A DNA stretch of 64,000 nucleotides from Pseudomonas tolaasii NCPPB 2192 (GCF_002813445.1 NZ_PHHD01000001.1:5394001-5458000); one strand, 5' to 3'. Shown: positions 8,552 to 18,454, numbered from the stretch's first letter. Numbers and translations: made by a program. Notes: generated from the letters alone by a model not told the origin.

Positions 8552-9111
8552 ACCGTTCCCTGATCCTTCTGGCCGCACTCGGTTGCTCAGCCGCGATGGC
8601 TGACAGCAACAACAACTCGTCCATTGATAATTCCGGCAAGCAGTACAACGGCGTCGTCCTGATCAACCAGGGCGCCGGGGACCAGCAACAACTGAGCAAT
8701 AACGTCGCCATTTCAGTGGGCCGCAACGCCCAGTCAACCATCGGCGTCACGCAAAAAATCAGCGGCGCACCTGCCGACCGCTCCCTGAACGCCAACGCCG
8801 CGATCCAGGGCAACTCTTTCAGCAATGGCAGCGGCGCACTGAGTGTCAACCAGTCCGCCGGGGCCCAGAACCAGATGATCAATGCTGTGCGCATCAGCGT
8901 GAATGCTGGCCCGCAAAGCATCGACGACAGCGTCATGTCGCAACAGAACGTTGCGCTTGCAACAGACTCGGGATTGACCCCTGCCACTGGCAGCCGCCAG
9001 GTCACCACCAGTGACCAGGCCTTCACCGGCAGCCGTGGAGTGGTACAGGTCAACCAGAGCGCCGGGGTGGGGAACCGAGTGGCTAACACCCTGAATCTAC
9101 GACTCAACTGA
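8548..9111 (+). CDS. fapB: FapB, minor amyloid subunit / nucleator
   Basis: This is a 187-residue secreted protein rich in Asn, Gln, Ser and Gly, with a signal peptide cleaved near AAMA-DS. Three repeats of about 23 residues (near 35-57, 96-118 and 164-187) share the pattern GxxxVNQSAGxxNxxxNxxxIxV, as expected for stacked beta-strand amyloid repeats resembling those in curli and FapC. FapB is held to nucleate FapC fibrils. Its ATG overlaps the fapA stop; about 66 nt with a fresh, strong ribosome site separate it from fapC. Confidence 0.9.
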   Translation: MNRSLILLAALGCSAAMADSNNNSSIDNSGKQYNGVVLINQGAGDQQQLSNNVAISVGRNAQSTIGVTQKISGAPADRSLNANAAIQGNSFSNGSGALSVNQSAGAQNQMINAVRISVNAGPQSIDDSVMSQQNVALATDSGLTPATGSRQVTTSDQAFTGSRGVVQVNQSAGVGNRVANTLNLRLN

Positions 9112-9177
9112 TGGAGCTGAGTCGACTGCTGGAAAGTACCAACACTTAACCAACTAATAGAAGCAAGGAGATACACC

Positions 9178-9870
9178 ATGAAAACTTCAATGGCTCTTAA
9201 ACCACTGGCTTTCGCTCTCGCTGCGCTCATGGCTGTTGCTGCTCAAGCGGGTGGTTACCACGCGCCTACCTCCGCGACTGCCAGCACTGCTGATGGTCAA
9301 AGCAACCATGGCAACGTGGTGCTCAATGACAAAACCAAAAACAACGCGTCGGCCAACGATTCCTACAACAACATCAGCGGCGTGGCCAACGGCAACGTGC
9401 TGAGCGGCGACAACAACCAAGGCAAAAACGACGTGGCCGTGCAATCTGCCGATGCCGATTTCGTATTCGCCTCCGTGAACTCCGCCCAATCGAACACCGG
9501 CAACCTGGTGCTCAACAGCGGCACCAAAAACAACGCCTCGCTCAACGACAGCGGCAACCACGCGTCAGGCATCATTCAGTTGAACGCTGCGTCGGGCACC
9601 TCTAACCAGGGCAGTAACAGCACCGTTGTTCAATCCAACAAAGATGGCAGCGGCGGCGCCGCAACCGTTGCGGGTGTGCAGGACGTTTCGGCCAACCTCA
9701 CCGCGAACCTGAGCAGCGGCCACGGCTGGAGCACCAAACCTGTCGTCAACAACGCCAGCGTGAACAGCTCGATGAACTACAGCTCGGGCATCTCGAACTC
9801 CAACGTTCTGTCGGGCAGCGGCAACCAGGGTCAGAACAACGTAGTCGTGCAATCCACCACTCGTTTCTGA
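9178..9870 (+). CDS. fapC: FapC, major functional amyloid subunit
   Basis: This is a 230-residue protein with a signal peptide ending around AAQA. Three 37-residue amyloid repeats are visible at residues 54-90, 117-153 and 190-226. Each opens with NNAS, has SG in the middle and ends NQG-x-N-x-x-VVQS or a close variant. They are joined by linkers of 26 and 36 residues. The mature protein has no cysteine and ends right after the third repeat. An AGGAG ribosome site sits ideally before the ATG, in keeping with high expression of the main fibre protein. A strong hairpin terminator follows directly, setting fapAB/C apart from fapDEF. Fibres of FapC stiffen biofilm and raise surface hydrophobicity in Pseudomonas. 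Confidence 0.95.
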   Translation: MKTSMALKPLAFALAALMAVAAQAGGYHAPTSATASTADGQSNHGNVVLNDKTKNNASANDSYNNISGVANGNVLSGDNNQGKNDVAVQSADADFVFASVNSAQSNTGNLVLNSGTKNNASLNDSGNHASGIIQLNAASGTSNQGSNSTVVQSNKDGSGGAATVAGVQDVSANLTANLSSGHGWSTKPVVNNASVNSSMNYSSGISNSNVLSGSGNQGQNNVVVQSTTRF

Positions 9871-9878
9871 TCCGGATC

Positions 9879-9907
9879 GGGCCTTGGAGACAAGGCCCTT
9901 TTTATTT
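9879..9907 (+). terminator. Intrinsic terminator between fapC and fapD
   Basis: GGGCCTTG, a GAGA tetraloop and CAAGGCCC form a perfect 8-bp stem followed by TTTTTATTT. It begins 9 nt after the fapC stop and 35 nt before the fapD start, inside the operon. It probably works as a partial terminator that lowers fapDEF output relative to fapC. Confidence 0.85.
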
Positions 9908-9932
9908 CCAGTGTCCGACAGGTCATACGATC

Positions 9933-10610
9933 ATGCGCCTCGTTGCCCTTTTCCTTCTGCTTGCACTCACCGGCCAGGCCATGGCGGGGCAAGTGGCAAT
10001 CGTCATGCCCGGCGGCGGGTTGATGTACAAAAAGGTCGAGAGTATCCGCGAGCGCAAATTCGCCAACCTGGTGGAACAGAAAACCGATTTCAGCTGCGGC
10101 GCCGCCGCACTGGCGACCATCCTGCGCCAGGCCTACTGGATGGACGTGGATGAAGAGCACGTCATCAAGGGCATGCTGGTCAACGCCAACCAGGACCTGG
10201 TGCGCACCCAGGGCTTCTCCATGCTCGACATGAAGCGCTACCTGGAAAGCATCAACATGCGCGCCAAAGGCTACCGCATCACGCCGGACGTGCTGGTCAC
10301 GGTGAAAGTCCCTGTGGTCGTACTGCTGGACATCCGCGGCTACAAGCATTTCGTCGTCTTGCAGCGCACCGACAAAGACTGGGCCTATATCGGCGACCCG
10401 GTGCTGGGCAACAAACGTTATGCCAGGGACGATTTCGTCAAAGGCTGGAACGGCATCGTGTTCGCGGTGATCGGCGAGGGCTACGACAAGACCAACGCCC
10501 TGCTCACCCCGCGTGCGCCGCTGACGGCAAAAAACCAGCTGAACGAATTCAGCCCGGTACGCGACAGCGAATTGATGGACTTCGGTTTTATCCAGAGCGA
10601 CTTCTTCTAG
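9933..10610 (+). CDS. fapD: FapD, C39-family cysteine peptidase of the Fap system
   Basis: This is a 225-residue periplasmic protein with a signal peptide ending GQAMA. The C39 peptidase signature is clear: the catalytic Cys lies in QKTDFSCGAAALATILR (near residue 54), the His in GYKHFVVL and the Asp in YIGDPVLGNKRY. FapD is required for Fap fibre export and is thought to process Fap proteins. It follows the internal terminator, so its level likely depends on readthrough or a separate weak promoter. Confidence 0.92.
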   Translation: MRLVALFLLLALTGQAMAGQVAIVMPGGGLMYKKVESIRERKFANLVEQKTDFSCGAAALATILRQAYWMDVDEEHVIKGMLVNANQDLVRTQGFSMLDMKRYLESINMRAKGYRITPDVLVTVKVPVVVLLDIRGYKHFVVLQRTDKDWAYIGDPVLGNKRYARDDFVKGWNGIVFAVIGEGYDKTNALLTPRAPLTAKNQLNEFSPVRDSELMDFGFIQSDFF

Positions 10611-10647
10611 AAGCGCAATAAGGGGCAGGACGCCCCAGGAGCCAACA

Positions 10648-11397
10648 ATGAACACTCGAAGCTGGCTGACGGCCCTGTGCCTGGCAGCCTCTGTACCGGC
10701 TTATGCGTCATCGCCATTCAAGCCGATCGAACTCAAGGACTCGGAAATGGCCGACCTGCGCGGGCGCTATGTAATGCCCGGGCGCATTGTCAGTTTTGGC
10801 CTGGTGATGAGCACCACCTGGACCAATGCCGCCGGTGCAACTGTCACGGGCACGGCCAATATGCAGGTCAGTTCGTCGACCATCACGCCGCAGTTTTATG
10901 TGCAGATCACCGGCCACGATGGCAACGGCATGATCAAGCAACCTGACGGTTCCGGCACCGTGGTGGGCGGCTCGGGCCTCGGCGCAGGCCAGGGCGTGGT
11001 GCAAAGCGTGCGCGCCGCCGGGGATGGCAACACCGCCACCAATGGCGTCGACATCAATGTGAGCAAAAACGGCCTGGCGCCTGCCAACTATGTGCAATCC
11101 GGGCAGGCATTGATGGCGGGCCAACCGATTACCGGCGGCACGGCGGCGGGCCAGGTGACGGTTTCGGCGCAAAATGGCGGGCTGCAAATGGCGCTGCTGG
11201 CCAACAATAACCAGGGCAGTGTCTTGCAGCAGATCGGCGGCGGCGCCGTGAGCCAGGGCACCATTATCAAAGGCGATTTCAACGCGATTGCCAACATGAC
11301 CCAGCTCAATGTGGTGCTGGGCAATAACGGGCTGAACACCATCACCCAGAGCGTGAACCTGGAACAACTCAAAGGCCTACGCACCTCCGGTTATTGA
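10648..11397 (+). CDS. fapE: FapE, secreted Fap component / extracellular chaperone
   Basis: This is a 249-residue protein with a signal peptide ending at PAYA-SS. AGGAG lies just before the ATG at 10648. A conserved N-terminal SPFKPIELKDSEMADLRGRYVMPGRIVSFGL segment leads into Gly/Asn/Gln-rich sequence with fap-like imperfect repeats (VVQSVRAAGDGN, MALLANNNQGSVLQQIGGG, MTQLNVVLGNNGLNTITQSV). FapE is a minor fibre-associated protein that may chaperone FapC outside the cell. The position between fapD and fapF is the standard order. Confidence 0.9.
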   Translation: MNTRSWLTALCLAASVPAYASSPFKPIELKDSEMADLRGRYVMPGRIVSFGLVMSTTWTNAAGATVTGTANMQVSSSTITPQFYVQITGHDGNGMIKQPDGSGTVVGGSGLGAGQGVVQSVRAAGDGNTATNGVDINVSKNGLAPANYVQSGQALMAGQPITGGTAAGQVTVSAQNGGLQMALLANNNQGSVLQQIGGGAVSQGTIIKGDFNAIANMTQLNVVLGNNGLNTITQSVNLEQLKGLRTSGY

Positions 11398-11446
11398 ACT
11401 ACGCTGAGCCACGACACTTACGCATTAGAAAGGGACGGCTTATTTC

Positions 11447-12757
11447 ATGCATCGATCGTTATCGCTACGTGCCGTGGTTTGTTTGAGTACGCTTCTTCCT
11501 GCGTCCATGCTGTATGCCGCGCCAGATGCCGACATCGAAACGCTGAAGCAGGAGCTGCTGGAACTCAAGCAACGTTATGAAGTGCAGCAAAAAGCACTGG
11601 CCGTACTGGAGCAACGTGTACGACAAGTAGAAGATCAACCGGCAACACCCGCCCCCAAACGCCTGGCCAAATCCCCCGCCGACTTCCAGAAAGGCGGCAC
11701 CAGCGTGGCCTCTCACACCACGGGTGTGGGGACGGCAGCGGCTTCCGGTGGCGCAGCGGGGGGCAGTTCCTACGGGCAAAGCCTGAAAGACGACTCGGCA
11801 CCCGCGCAAAGCGTGAGCAACCTCTATAACGAGGCCAGTGGCTTTTTTGGCAATGGCAAATTCAGCTTTGAAACCGGCATCACTTACGCGCGTTACGACG
11901 CGCGGCAATTGTCCCTCAACGGGTTTCTGGCGCTGGACTCGATCTTCCTGGGCAACCTCAACCTGGACCGGATCAAATCCGACAGCTGGACCCTGGACCT
12001 GACCGGCCGTTACAACCTCGACAACCGCTGGCAGTTCGACTTGAACGTGCCGGTGGTGTATCGCGAGTCGACCTACCAGTCCGGCGGCGCCGGCGGCGAC
12101 TCCAAAGCCACGTCGGAAGGCTCGGTCACGCGAGACCCCACCATCGGCGACGTCAACTTCGGCATCGCCTACAAATTCCTCGATGAAAGCGCCAGCCTGC
12201 CGGATGCGGTGGTGTCTGTCCGGGTCAAGGCCCCGACCGGCCAGGAACCGTACGGCATCAAGCTGATCGAGCAGGCCAATAACAATAACCTCGCCGTGCC
12301 GGAAAGCCTGCCGACGGGCAACGGCGTGTGGTCGATAACGCCGGGTATTTCCCTGGTCAAGACCTTCGACCCGGCCGTGTTGTTCGGCTCACTGTCGTAC
12401 ACCCACAACTTCGAGGAGTCGTTTGGCGATATCAGCCCCAATGTCGGCCAGAAAATACCCGGCAAGATCAGCCTGGGCGACAGCTTTCAGCTCGGCGTGG
12501 GGGTAGCGTTCGCGCTCAACGAGAAAATGAGTATGTCGTTTTCCGTCTCCGACCTTGTGCAACGCAAGAGCAAGATCAAGCAGAGCGGCCAGGACTGGCA
12601 GTCGGTGGTGTCCAGCGATGCCAATGCCGGCTACTTCAACGTGGGCATGACCATTGCGGCGTCGGATAACCTGACGATCGTGCCGAACCTGTCGATTGGC
12701 ATGACGGATGACGCGCCGGACTTTACGTTCAGCCTGAAATTTCCGTATTACTTTTGA
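11447..12757 (+). CDS. fapF: FapF, outer-membrane amyloid export channel
   Basis: This is a 436-residue protein. After the signal peptide (ending near MLYAAPDA) comes a coiled-coil stretch (about residues 25-60, IETLKQELLELKQRYEVQQKAL in part), then a Gly/Ser linker and a beta-barrel rich in alternating aromatic strands that ends in aromatic YYF. This is the known FapF layout: a trimeric barrel gated by an N-terminal periplasmic plug and coiled coil through which FapB, FapC and FapE leave the cell. AGGGA precedes the ATG. It is the last gene of the operon and faces a REP element and a bidirectional terminator. Confidence 0.92.
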   Translation: MHRSLSLRAVVCLSTLLPASMLYAAPDADIETLKQELLELKQRYEVQQKALAVLEQRVRQVEDQPATPAPKRLAKSPADFQKGGTSVASHTTGVGTAAASGGAAGGSSYGQSLKDDSAPAQSVSNLYNEASGFFGNGKFSFETGITYARYDARQLSLNGFLALDSIFLGNLNLDRIKSDSWTLDLTGRYNLDNRWQFDLNVPVVYRESTYQSGGAGGDSKATSEGSVTRDPTIGDVNFGIAYKFLDESASLPDAVVSVRVKAPTGQEPYGIKLIEQANNNNLAVPESLPTGNGVWSITPGISLVKTFDPAVLFGSLSYTHNFEESFGDISPNVGQKIPGKISLGDSFQLGVGVAFALNEKMSMSFSVSDLVQRKSKIKQSGQDWQSVVSSDANAGYFNVGMTIAASDNLTIVPNLSIGMTDDAPDFTFSLKFPYYF

Positions 12758-12760
12758 TTG

Positions 12761-12808
12761 AAGGGGCTGCTTCGCAGCCCAACGCGGGACAAGCCCGCTC
12801 GCCACAAA
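12761..12808. repeat. Solitary REP element
   Basis: GGGCTGC-TTC-GCAGCCC forms a hairpin, followed by CGCGGGACAAGCCCGCTCGCCAC. Together these form a typical Pseudomonas REP unit downstream of fapF. Confidence 0.65.
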
Positions 12809-12816
12809 GGAAAAGT

Positions 12817-12848
12817 CCCGCAACGATAAGGGTCGTTGCGGGGCTTTT
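12817..12848. terminator. Bidirectional intrinsic terminator between fapF and the sigma-54 activator gene
   Basis: A 10-bp perfect stem (CCCGCAACGA / TCGTTGCGGG) with a 6-nt loop has AAAAG on its left and CTTTT on its right. It can therefore end transcripts from both convergent genes. Confidence 0.8.
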
Positions 12849-12861
12849 CGGTTTACCCGCC

Positions 12862-14187
12862 CTAGCGGATCTGGTGTTTGTGCAGCAACCGGTAGAACGT
12901 CGGCCGGGAAACCCCCAGCACTCGGGCCGCGACACTCAGGTTGTCGCTGTGCCGGTTGAGCACATCGCACAGCGCCTGGCGTTCGGCGCGGTGCTTGTAG
13001 TCTTCCAGTGTAGCCATCGGTGGCGCAATTGCCTGTTCGCCCTGCAATCCCAGATCAACGGCTTCGATCTGGCGCCCTTCTGCCAGCACCAACCCACGGC
13101 GTACGCGGTTGGCCAACTCGCGCACATTGCCGGGCCACGGGTGTTGGCCCATGGCAACCAGCGCGTCTTCGCTGAAACTGCGCGCCCGGCGGCCGGTTTC
13201 CTGACTGTAAAAGCGTGAAAAGTGGTTGGCCAGCATGGCCACGTCGCCATGGCGCTCGCGCAAAGGCGCGGTCACCACTTGCAACACGTTAAGGCGGTAA
13301 TACAAGTCTTCCCGAAAGGTGCCCTTCTCGACCGCTGCTTCCAGATCGACGTGGGTCGCGGCCAATACGCGCACGTCCACCGGTATGGGCTGGCTGCCGC
13401 CGACACGTTCGATCTGTTTTTCCTGCAAAAAGCGCAACAGGTTGGCTTGCAGCTCCATCGGCAAATCACCGATTTCATCCAGAAACAACGTGCCGCCGTG
13501 AGCCGCCTCGATGCGCCCGACCTTGCGCTGATGGGCGCCGGTAAACGCGCCTTTTTCATGGCCGAACAGCTCGGACTGAATCAGATGCTCCGGAATGGCG
13601 CCGCAGTTGATCGCCACAAAGGGCTTGGCATGGCGCTGGGATTGGCGGTGCAGGGTCTTGGCGACCAGCTCTTTACCGGTGCCGCTGTCGCCACGGATCA
13701 ATACCGGAGACTCTGTGGGCGCCAGCTTGGCGAGCAATTTGCGCAATTCGCGAATGGGCCGGCTGTCGCCGAGCAGTTCATGGGCGGGTTCGTCGACCAG
13801 CATCTGGCCTTTGCCACGCAGGCGCGCCATGCCGAACGCGCGCCCGAGGGTCACCTGTACGCGGGAAACATCAAACGGCAAGGTGTGGAAATCGAAGAAC
13901 CATTCGCAGACGAAATCACCGACATTCTGCAGGCGCAGCACATCCTGGCTGAGGACGGCGATCCACTCGGTACCGCTGCGGCTGATTAACTCCTTGACCG
14001 CTTCCGGGCGTTCCAGGTGATAGGGCTGCACGCGCAAAAGCCCCACATCACAGGAGCGGTCACCCACCGCATTGAGGGCGCAGCTGTCCACTTCCCACCC
14101 GGCCGCACGCAAACCGGGCAATAGCCCGTGGCAATCGTCACAAGGATCGACCACAAGCAAACGACGCTGGACAGGTGTAACAACCAT
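12862..14187 (-). CDS. Sigma-54-dependent enhancer-binding protein with atypical N-terminal receiver (VpsR-like layout)
   Basis: This is a 441-residue bacterial enhancer-binding protein. Residues 1-125 look like a degenerate receiver-type domain (LLVVDPCDDCHGLLPGLRAAG) of the sort seen in VpsR. The AAA+ domain has Walker A GDSGTGKE at 166-173, the sigma-54 contact loop GAFTGA at 213-218 and Walker B GGTLFLDE near 231-238. The last 40 residues are a Fis-type helix-turn-helix (NLSVAARVLGVSRPTFYRLLHKH). The intact GAFTGA means it can work with RpoN. AAGGAA precedes the ATG. It is convergent with fap, whose promoter region carries a -24/-12 match, so it is a natural candidate activator of fap. 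No cognate histidine kinase is nearby. The family is certain; the target is inferred. Confidence 0.9.
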   Translation of the reverse strand: MVVTPVQRRLLVVDPCDDCHGLLPGLRAAGWEVDSCALNAVGDRSCDVGLLRVQPYHLERPEAVKELISRSGTEWIAVLSQDVLRLQNVGDFVCEWFFDFHTLPFDVSRVQVTLGRAFGMARLRGKGQMLVDEPAHELLGDSRPIRELRKLLAKLAPTESPVLIRGDSGTGKELVAKTLHRQSQRHAKPFVAINCGAIPEHLIQSELFGHEKGAFTGAHQRKVGRIEAAHGGTLFLDEIGDLPMELQANLLRFLQEKQIERVGGSQPIPVDVRVLAATHVDLEAAVEKGTFREDLYYRLNVLQVVTAPLRERHGDVAMLANHFSRFYSQETGRRARSFSEDALVAMGQHPWPGNVRELANRVRRGLVLAEGRQIEAVDLGLQGEQAIAPPMATLEDYKHRAERQALCDVLNRHSDNLSVAARVLGVSRPTFYRLLHKHQIR

Positions 14188-14530
14188 GACTATTCCTTGG
14201 CGCCAAATTTATTAAAGTTATTTAGAAACAATAGTTTGTGAGGCCTGGCGCTAACACTAGCAAGGAATTGACGCTTTCTTTGTACCGTTTCGCTATAAGT
14301 GTTGGCACAAAGCCATTAATCCCGTGTTCGATCAAAAAGGCATGCACCACTGAAACTTTCATTGCGCTTTCAAAACAGGCGCTTACATGACCTCAATCAC
14401 GGAAAGTTGAAATTTCTTGTCCTAATATGTGACCTGTACCCAGCCATCGTGCATCAGTACAAGTAACCCGCCGCACGGTCAGCCCAACCGCCGGCACTAC
14501 ACTTGAATGGGCATTGAGAGAGAAGACCCC
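14188..14530. other. Intergenic region with divergent promoters, no gene seen
   Basis: This AT-rich stretch lies between the sigma-54 activator and a small conserved gene. It must hold promoters for both. I see no clear -35/-10 pair I would defend, and no open frame with a ribosome site. Confidence 0.4.
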
Positions 14531-14791
14531 ATGAACGCCCCGCTCCGCATCAACGAAGCTCTTTTGATCGCAGACCGTGCTTTCCAGCCCTTTCAGTGTG
14601 TGGCCTGGCACGATGGCCATGGCGCCCTGAGCCTGAGCGTCATCGACCGCACCAATACCCGTATCGGCAGCAAACAACTGTCGTCGAGCACTTACACCGA
14701 CCCGGCACAATTGGAAGACTTGTTGTTGCAAGCTCGCGCAGAGCTCGACAAAGATGGCTATCAGTTGCAGTCATGGGCAATGCCCAAGTAG
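14531..14791 (+). CDS. Small conserved Pseudomonas protein, function unknown
   Basis: This is an 86-residue soluble protein. I chose the ATG at 14531 (MNAPLRINEALL) over an upstream in-frame ATG at 14507, because the upstream 8 residues (IEREDP) read like leader sequence and GAGAGAAG lies before the later start. It has no signal peptide or membrane segment. A pattern of IADRAFQPFQCVAWHDGHGALSLSVIDR followed by an acidic helix suggests a small alpha/beta fold. I do not recognise a characterised homologue. It is convergent with the HAD gene, with a perfect 16-bp inverted repeat in the gap. Confidence 0.65.
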   Translation: MNAPLRINEALLIADRAFQPFQCVAWHDGHGALSLSVIDRTNTRIGSKQLSSSTYTDPAQLEDLLLQARAELDKDGYQLQSWAMPK

Positions 14792-14800
14792 TAACCGCCG

Positions 14801-14846
14801 CAACTTCCGATCATTGCCTGCACGCTGAAACAATGATCGGAAGTTG
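14801..14846. repeat. Perfect 16-bp inverted repeat between convergent genes
   Basis: The arms CAACTTCCGATCATTG (14801-14816) and CAATGATCGGAAGTTG (14831-14846) are exact reverse complements around a 14-nt loop. No T-tract follows on either side, so it is not a classical intrinsic terminator, but its position suggests it ends transcripts or protects the 3' ends of both genes. It does not resemble the REP families seen elsewhere in the window. Confidence 0.7.
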
Positions 14847-14861
14847 GCCGGATAACGCAGC

Positions 14862-15686
14862 TTACTGCACCGCTAGAATAAAACGCTCAATCGCTTCGGC
14901 GGCACCGTCTTCGACATTGCTGCCGGTAACGACAGTTGCTTGACGCTTGACGGTCTCTTCTGCCTGGCCCATGGCAATCGACAAGCCGGCCACTGCAAAC
15001 ATCGCCGGGTCATTGCCACCGTCACCCATCGCGACCGTTTGCTCAAGCGGTACGCCGAGGTGCTCGGCAAGGGTTTTCAAGGCATCGCCCTTGTTGGCCA
15101 ACATGGCGGTCACGTCCAGGTAAATCGGTTGTGACCGCGACACGTGGGCCAACCCCTCCACCTTGGGCTGCAATTGCGCCTCCAACTCGACCAACAGCGG
15201 CGCATTGTGGCTGGCGGCAACGATCTTGTTGACCCGGTCCAGGTAGGGCTCAAAACTCTCCACAACCCGCGGCCCGTAGCCCAGGCCCGCCGCCTCGACG
15301 GCGACCATCGGCCCCGGCGGATCGCGGCGCAGCCATTCGCCGTCGGCGAATACCCACACCTCAACGTCCGGCTCTACCGAAAACAGCGCCAGCGCCACCA
15401 GCGCGGCCTCTGCCGGCAGATGATGCGCCAGCAATACGCTGCCGTCGGGGTTGACCAGCGTCCCGCCATTAAACCCGGCGATGGGCACGTCAACGCCGAA
15501 CGCTTCGGCCATCTGCATCATGGCCCGCGGCGGTCTGCCGCTGGCCAGGCTGAAGAACACCCCGGCGTCGCGCAAGGCACGCACCGCGTCGATCGTGCGT
15601 TGGCTGGGCGTGTGGTCGGGGCGCAGCAGCGTCCCGTCCATGTCACTCAATACAAAACGGATGGGATGAATCGCCGCGTCACTCAT
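14862..15686 (-). CDS. Cof-type HAD-superfamily phosphatase
   Basis: This is a 274-residue soluble phosphatase. HAD motif I is LSDMDGTLL at residues 13-21 (nucleophile Asp in DMDGT), motif II is SLASGRP and motif IV is VAMGDGGNDPAMF. The C2-type cap between motifs II and III marks the Cof/YbhA/YidA group that acts on sugar phosphates, phosphorylated cofactors or FMN-like substrates. Its ATG overlaps the zwf stop (ATGA), so it is the third gene of a gnd-zwf-HAD operon. A role in clearing pentose-phosphate intermediates or their damage products is plausible from context but not shown. Confidence 0.88.
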   Translation of the reverse strand: MSDAAIHPIRFVLSDMDGTLLRPDHTPSQRTIDAVRALRDAGVFFSLASGRPPRAMMQMAEAFGVDVPIAGFNGGTLVNPDGSVLLAHHLPAEAALVALALFSVEPDVEVWVFADGEWLRRDPPGPMVAVEAAGLGYGPRVVESFEPYLDRVNKIVAASHNAPLLVELEAQLQPKVEGLAHVSRSQPIYLDVTAMLANKGDALKTLAEHLGVPLEQTVAMGDGGNDPAMFAVAGLSIAMGQAEETVKRQATVVTGSNVEDGAAEAIERFILAVQ

Positions 15687-17202
15687 CCGAGGCTATGCCA
15701 GGTGCGGCCATCACGGGCCAGCAAGGCGTCGGACGCCGCCGGGCCGTCTTCACCGGCCTTGTAGGCCTGGATCCCGTCATCTTCCTTCCACGCATCCAGA
15801 AACGGCTGCACGGCGCGCCAGCCGTTTTCGATATTGTCGGCGCGCTGGAACAAGGTCTGATCGCCGGTCATGCAGTCGTAGATCAGGGTTTCGTAACCCG
15901 TCGACGGCTGCATCTCGAAGAAGTCCTTGTAGTCGAAACCCAGCTCGATATTGGCCATTTCCAGGGTCGGCCCGGGCTTTTTGGCCAGCAGGTCGAACCA
16001 CATGCCTTCGTTCGGCTGGATCTGGATTTTCAGGTACGTGGGCTTGAGCTCGTCCACGTCGGTATCACGGAATTGCGCATAGGGCGCGTGCTTGAAGCAG
16101 ATCACGATCTCGGTGTCGCGAATGCTCATGCGTTTGCCGGTGCGCAGGTAGAACGGCACGCCGACCCAACGCCAGTTGTCGATCATCACCTTGAGGGCGA
16201 CAAACGTCTCGGTGCTGCTGTCGGGGGCGACGTTGGCTTCCTCGCGGTAGCCGGGAAGCGACTTGCCACCGATTTCACCGGCCGTGTACTGGCCGCGTAC
16301 CGAATTGGCCCGCGCGTCTTCCAGGGACCACGGCCGGATGGCGCCGACCACCTTGGCCTTTTCGCCACGCACTGCGTCGGCGCCAAACGCCGCCGGCGGC
16401 TCCATCGCCACCATCGCGAGCAACTGGAACAGGTGGTTGGGCACCATGTCGCGCAGGGTGCCGGTTTTCTCGAAGAAATTACCCCGCGTTTCCACGCCGA
16501 CGGTTTCCGCCGCCGTGATCTGCACGTGGTCGATGTAATGGTTGTTCCAGAACGCTTCGAACAACACGTTGGAGAAACGGCTGATCAGAATGTTCTGCAC
16601 CGTTTCCTTGCCCAGGTAATGGTCGATGCGATAGATCTGCTTTTCGCTCATCACCTTGAGCAGGCACGCGTTCAGCGCTTCGGCGGTGGCCAGGTCGGAG
16701 CCGAACGGCTTCTCGATGACCACGCGGCGGAACCCCTCAGCGGTTTCGTTAAGCAAGCCGGCACTGCCCAGGCGCTGCACCACGTCACTGAAGAAACGCG
16801 GCGCGGTGGCCAGGTAGAACACCGCGTTGCCGGTGCCGCTGTCGGCGATCTTCTTGCCGATGTCGGCATAGGTGCTGTCGTCGAGGAAATCGCCCTCGAC
16901 GTAGCTGATATTGTTGGCCAGCTTGGCCCACAACTCCGGGTCCAGGGCATTGTCGCCCTTGCCCCGAACCTTGCTCGCGGCTTCGGTGCGGATGAAGTCT
17001 TCGAGTTTCTTGGCGAAGTCGGCGTCACTGATGGCGTTGTGATCAACGCCGACAATGCGCAGGCCGTCGCCCAGCAGCCCGTCGCGGCTCAGGTTATACA
17101 GCGCCGGCATCAGCAGGCGCTTGACCAGGTCGCCATGGGCACCAAACAGAAACAGCGTGGTGGGCGGTGCAGGTTCGGCCTGGGGTTTCTTGCCGTTGGC
17201 GG

Positions 17203-17206
<4 letters not shown>
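15683..17206 (-). CDS. zwf: Glucose-6-phosphate 1-dehydrogenase
   Basis: This is a 507-residue enzyme, the normal length for the family. It converts glucose 6-phosphate to 6-phosphogluconolactone with NAD(P)+. The nucleotide-binding GAHGDLVKRLLMPALYNL lies near residue 23, and the active-site signature RIDHYLGKETVQN (conserved Asp-His and Lys) is intact. It is translationally coupled on both sides: its ATG overlaps the gnd stop, and its stop overlaps the HAD start. Pseudomonas usually also has a zwf next to hexR, pgl and eda; none of those is here, so this looks like the second zwf copy tied to gnd and the oxidative pentose phosphate route. Confidence 0.95.
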
Positions 17207-18186
<980 letters not shown>

Positions 18187-18454
18187 GTGCTGATGCTCCT
18201 AACTGCTAAAAAATGTGTGACATAGTTTATAGCGCAATGAGGCTAATGAGGGTTAGTCCAGAGCGGATCCGTGGAGTTTCATGACAAAAAGTGGCCATCC
18301 TTTCACCATCACCCTCCAAAAAGTCACAGCGACCACCAAAAATAAAAAAGTTCCATTGCCGGAAAAAAGAATTCAGAATTGTCTCGACTGTTGCCGCGAA
18401 CCGTCATTCTCCCGTTCCGGCACCGCGATCTACCGGCTATTTGCGAGGTAAGCA

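Noticed and set aside
9178..9870. Repeat structure in fapC considered as a CRISPR or tandem DNA repeat
   Set aside because: The repeats are at protein level with 37-residue periodicity and diverged DNA; they are amyloid repeats.
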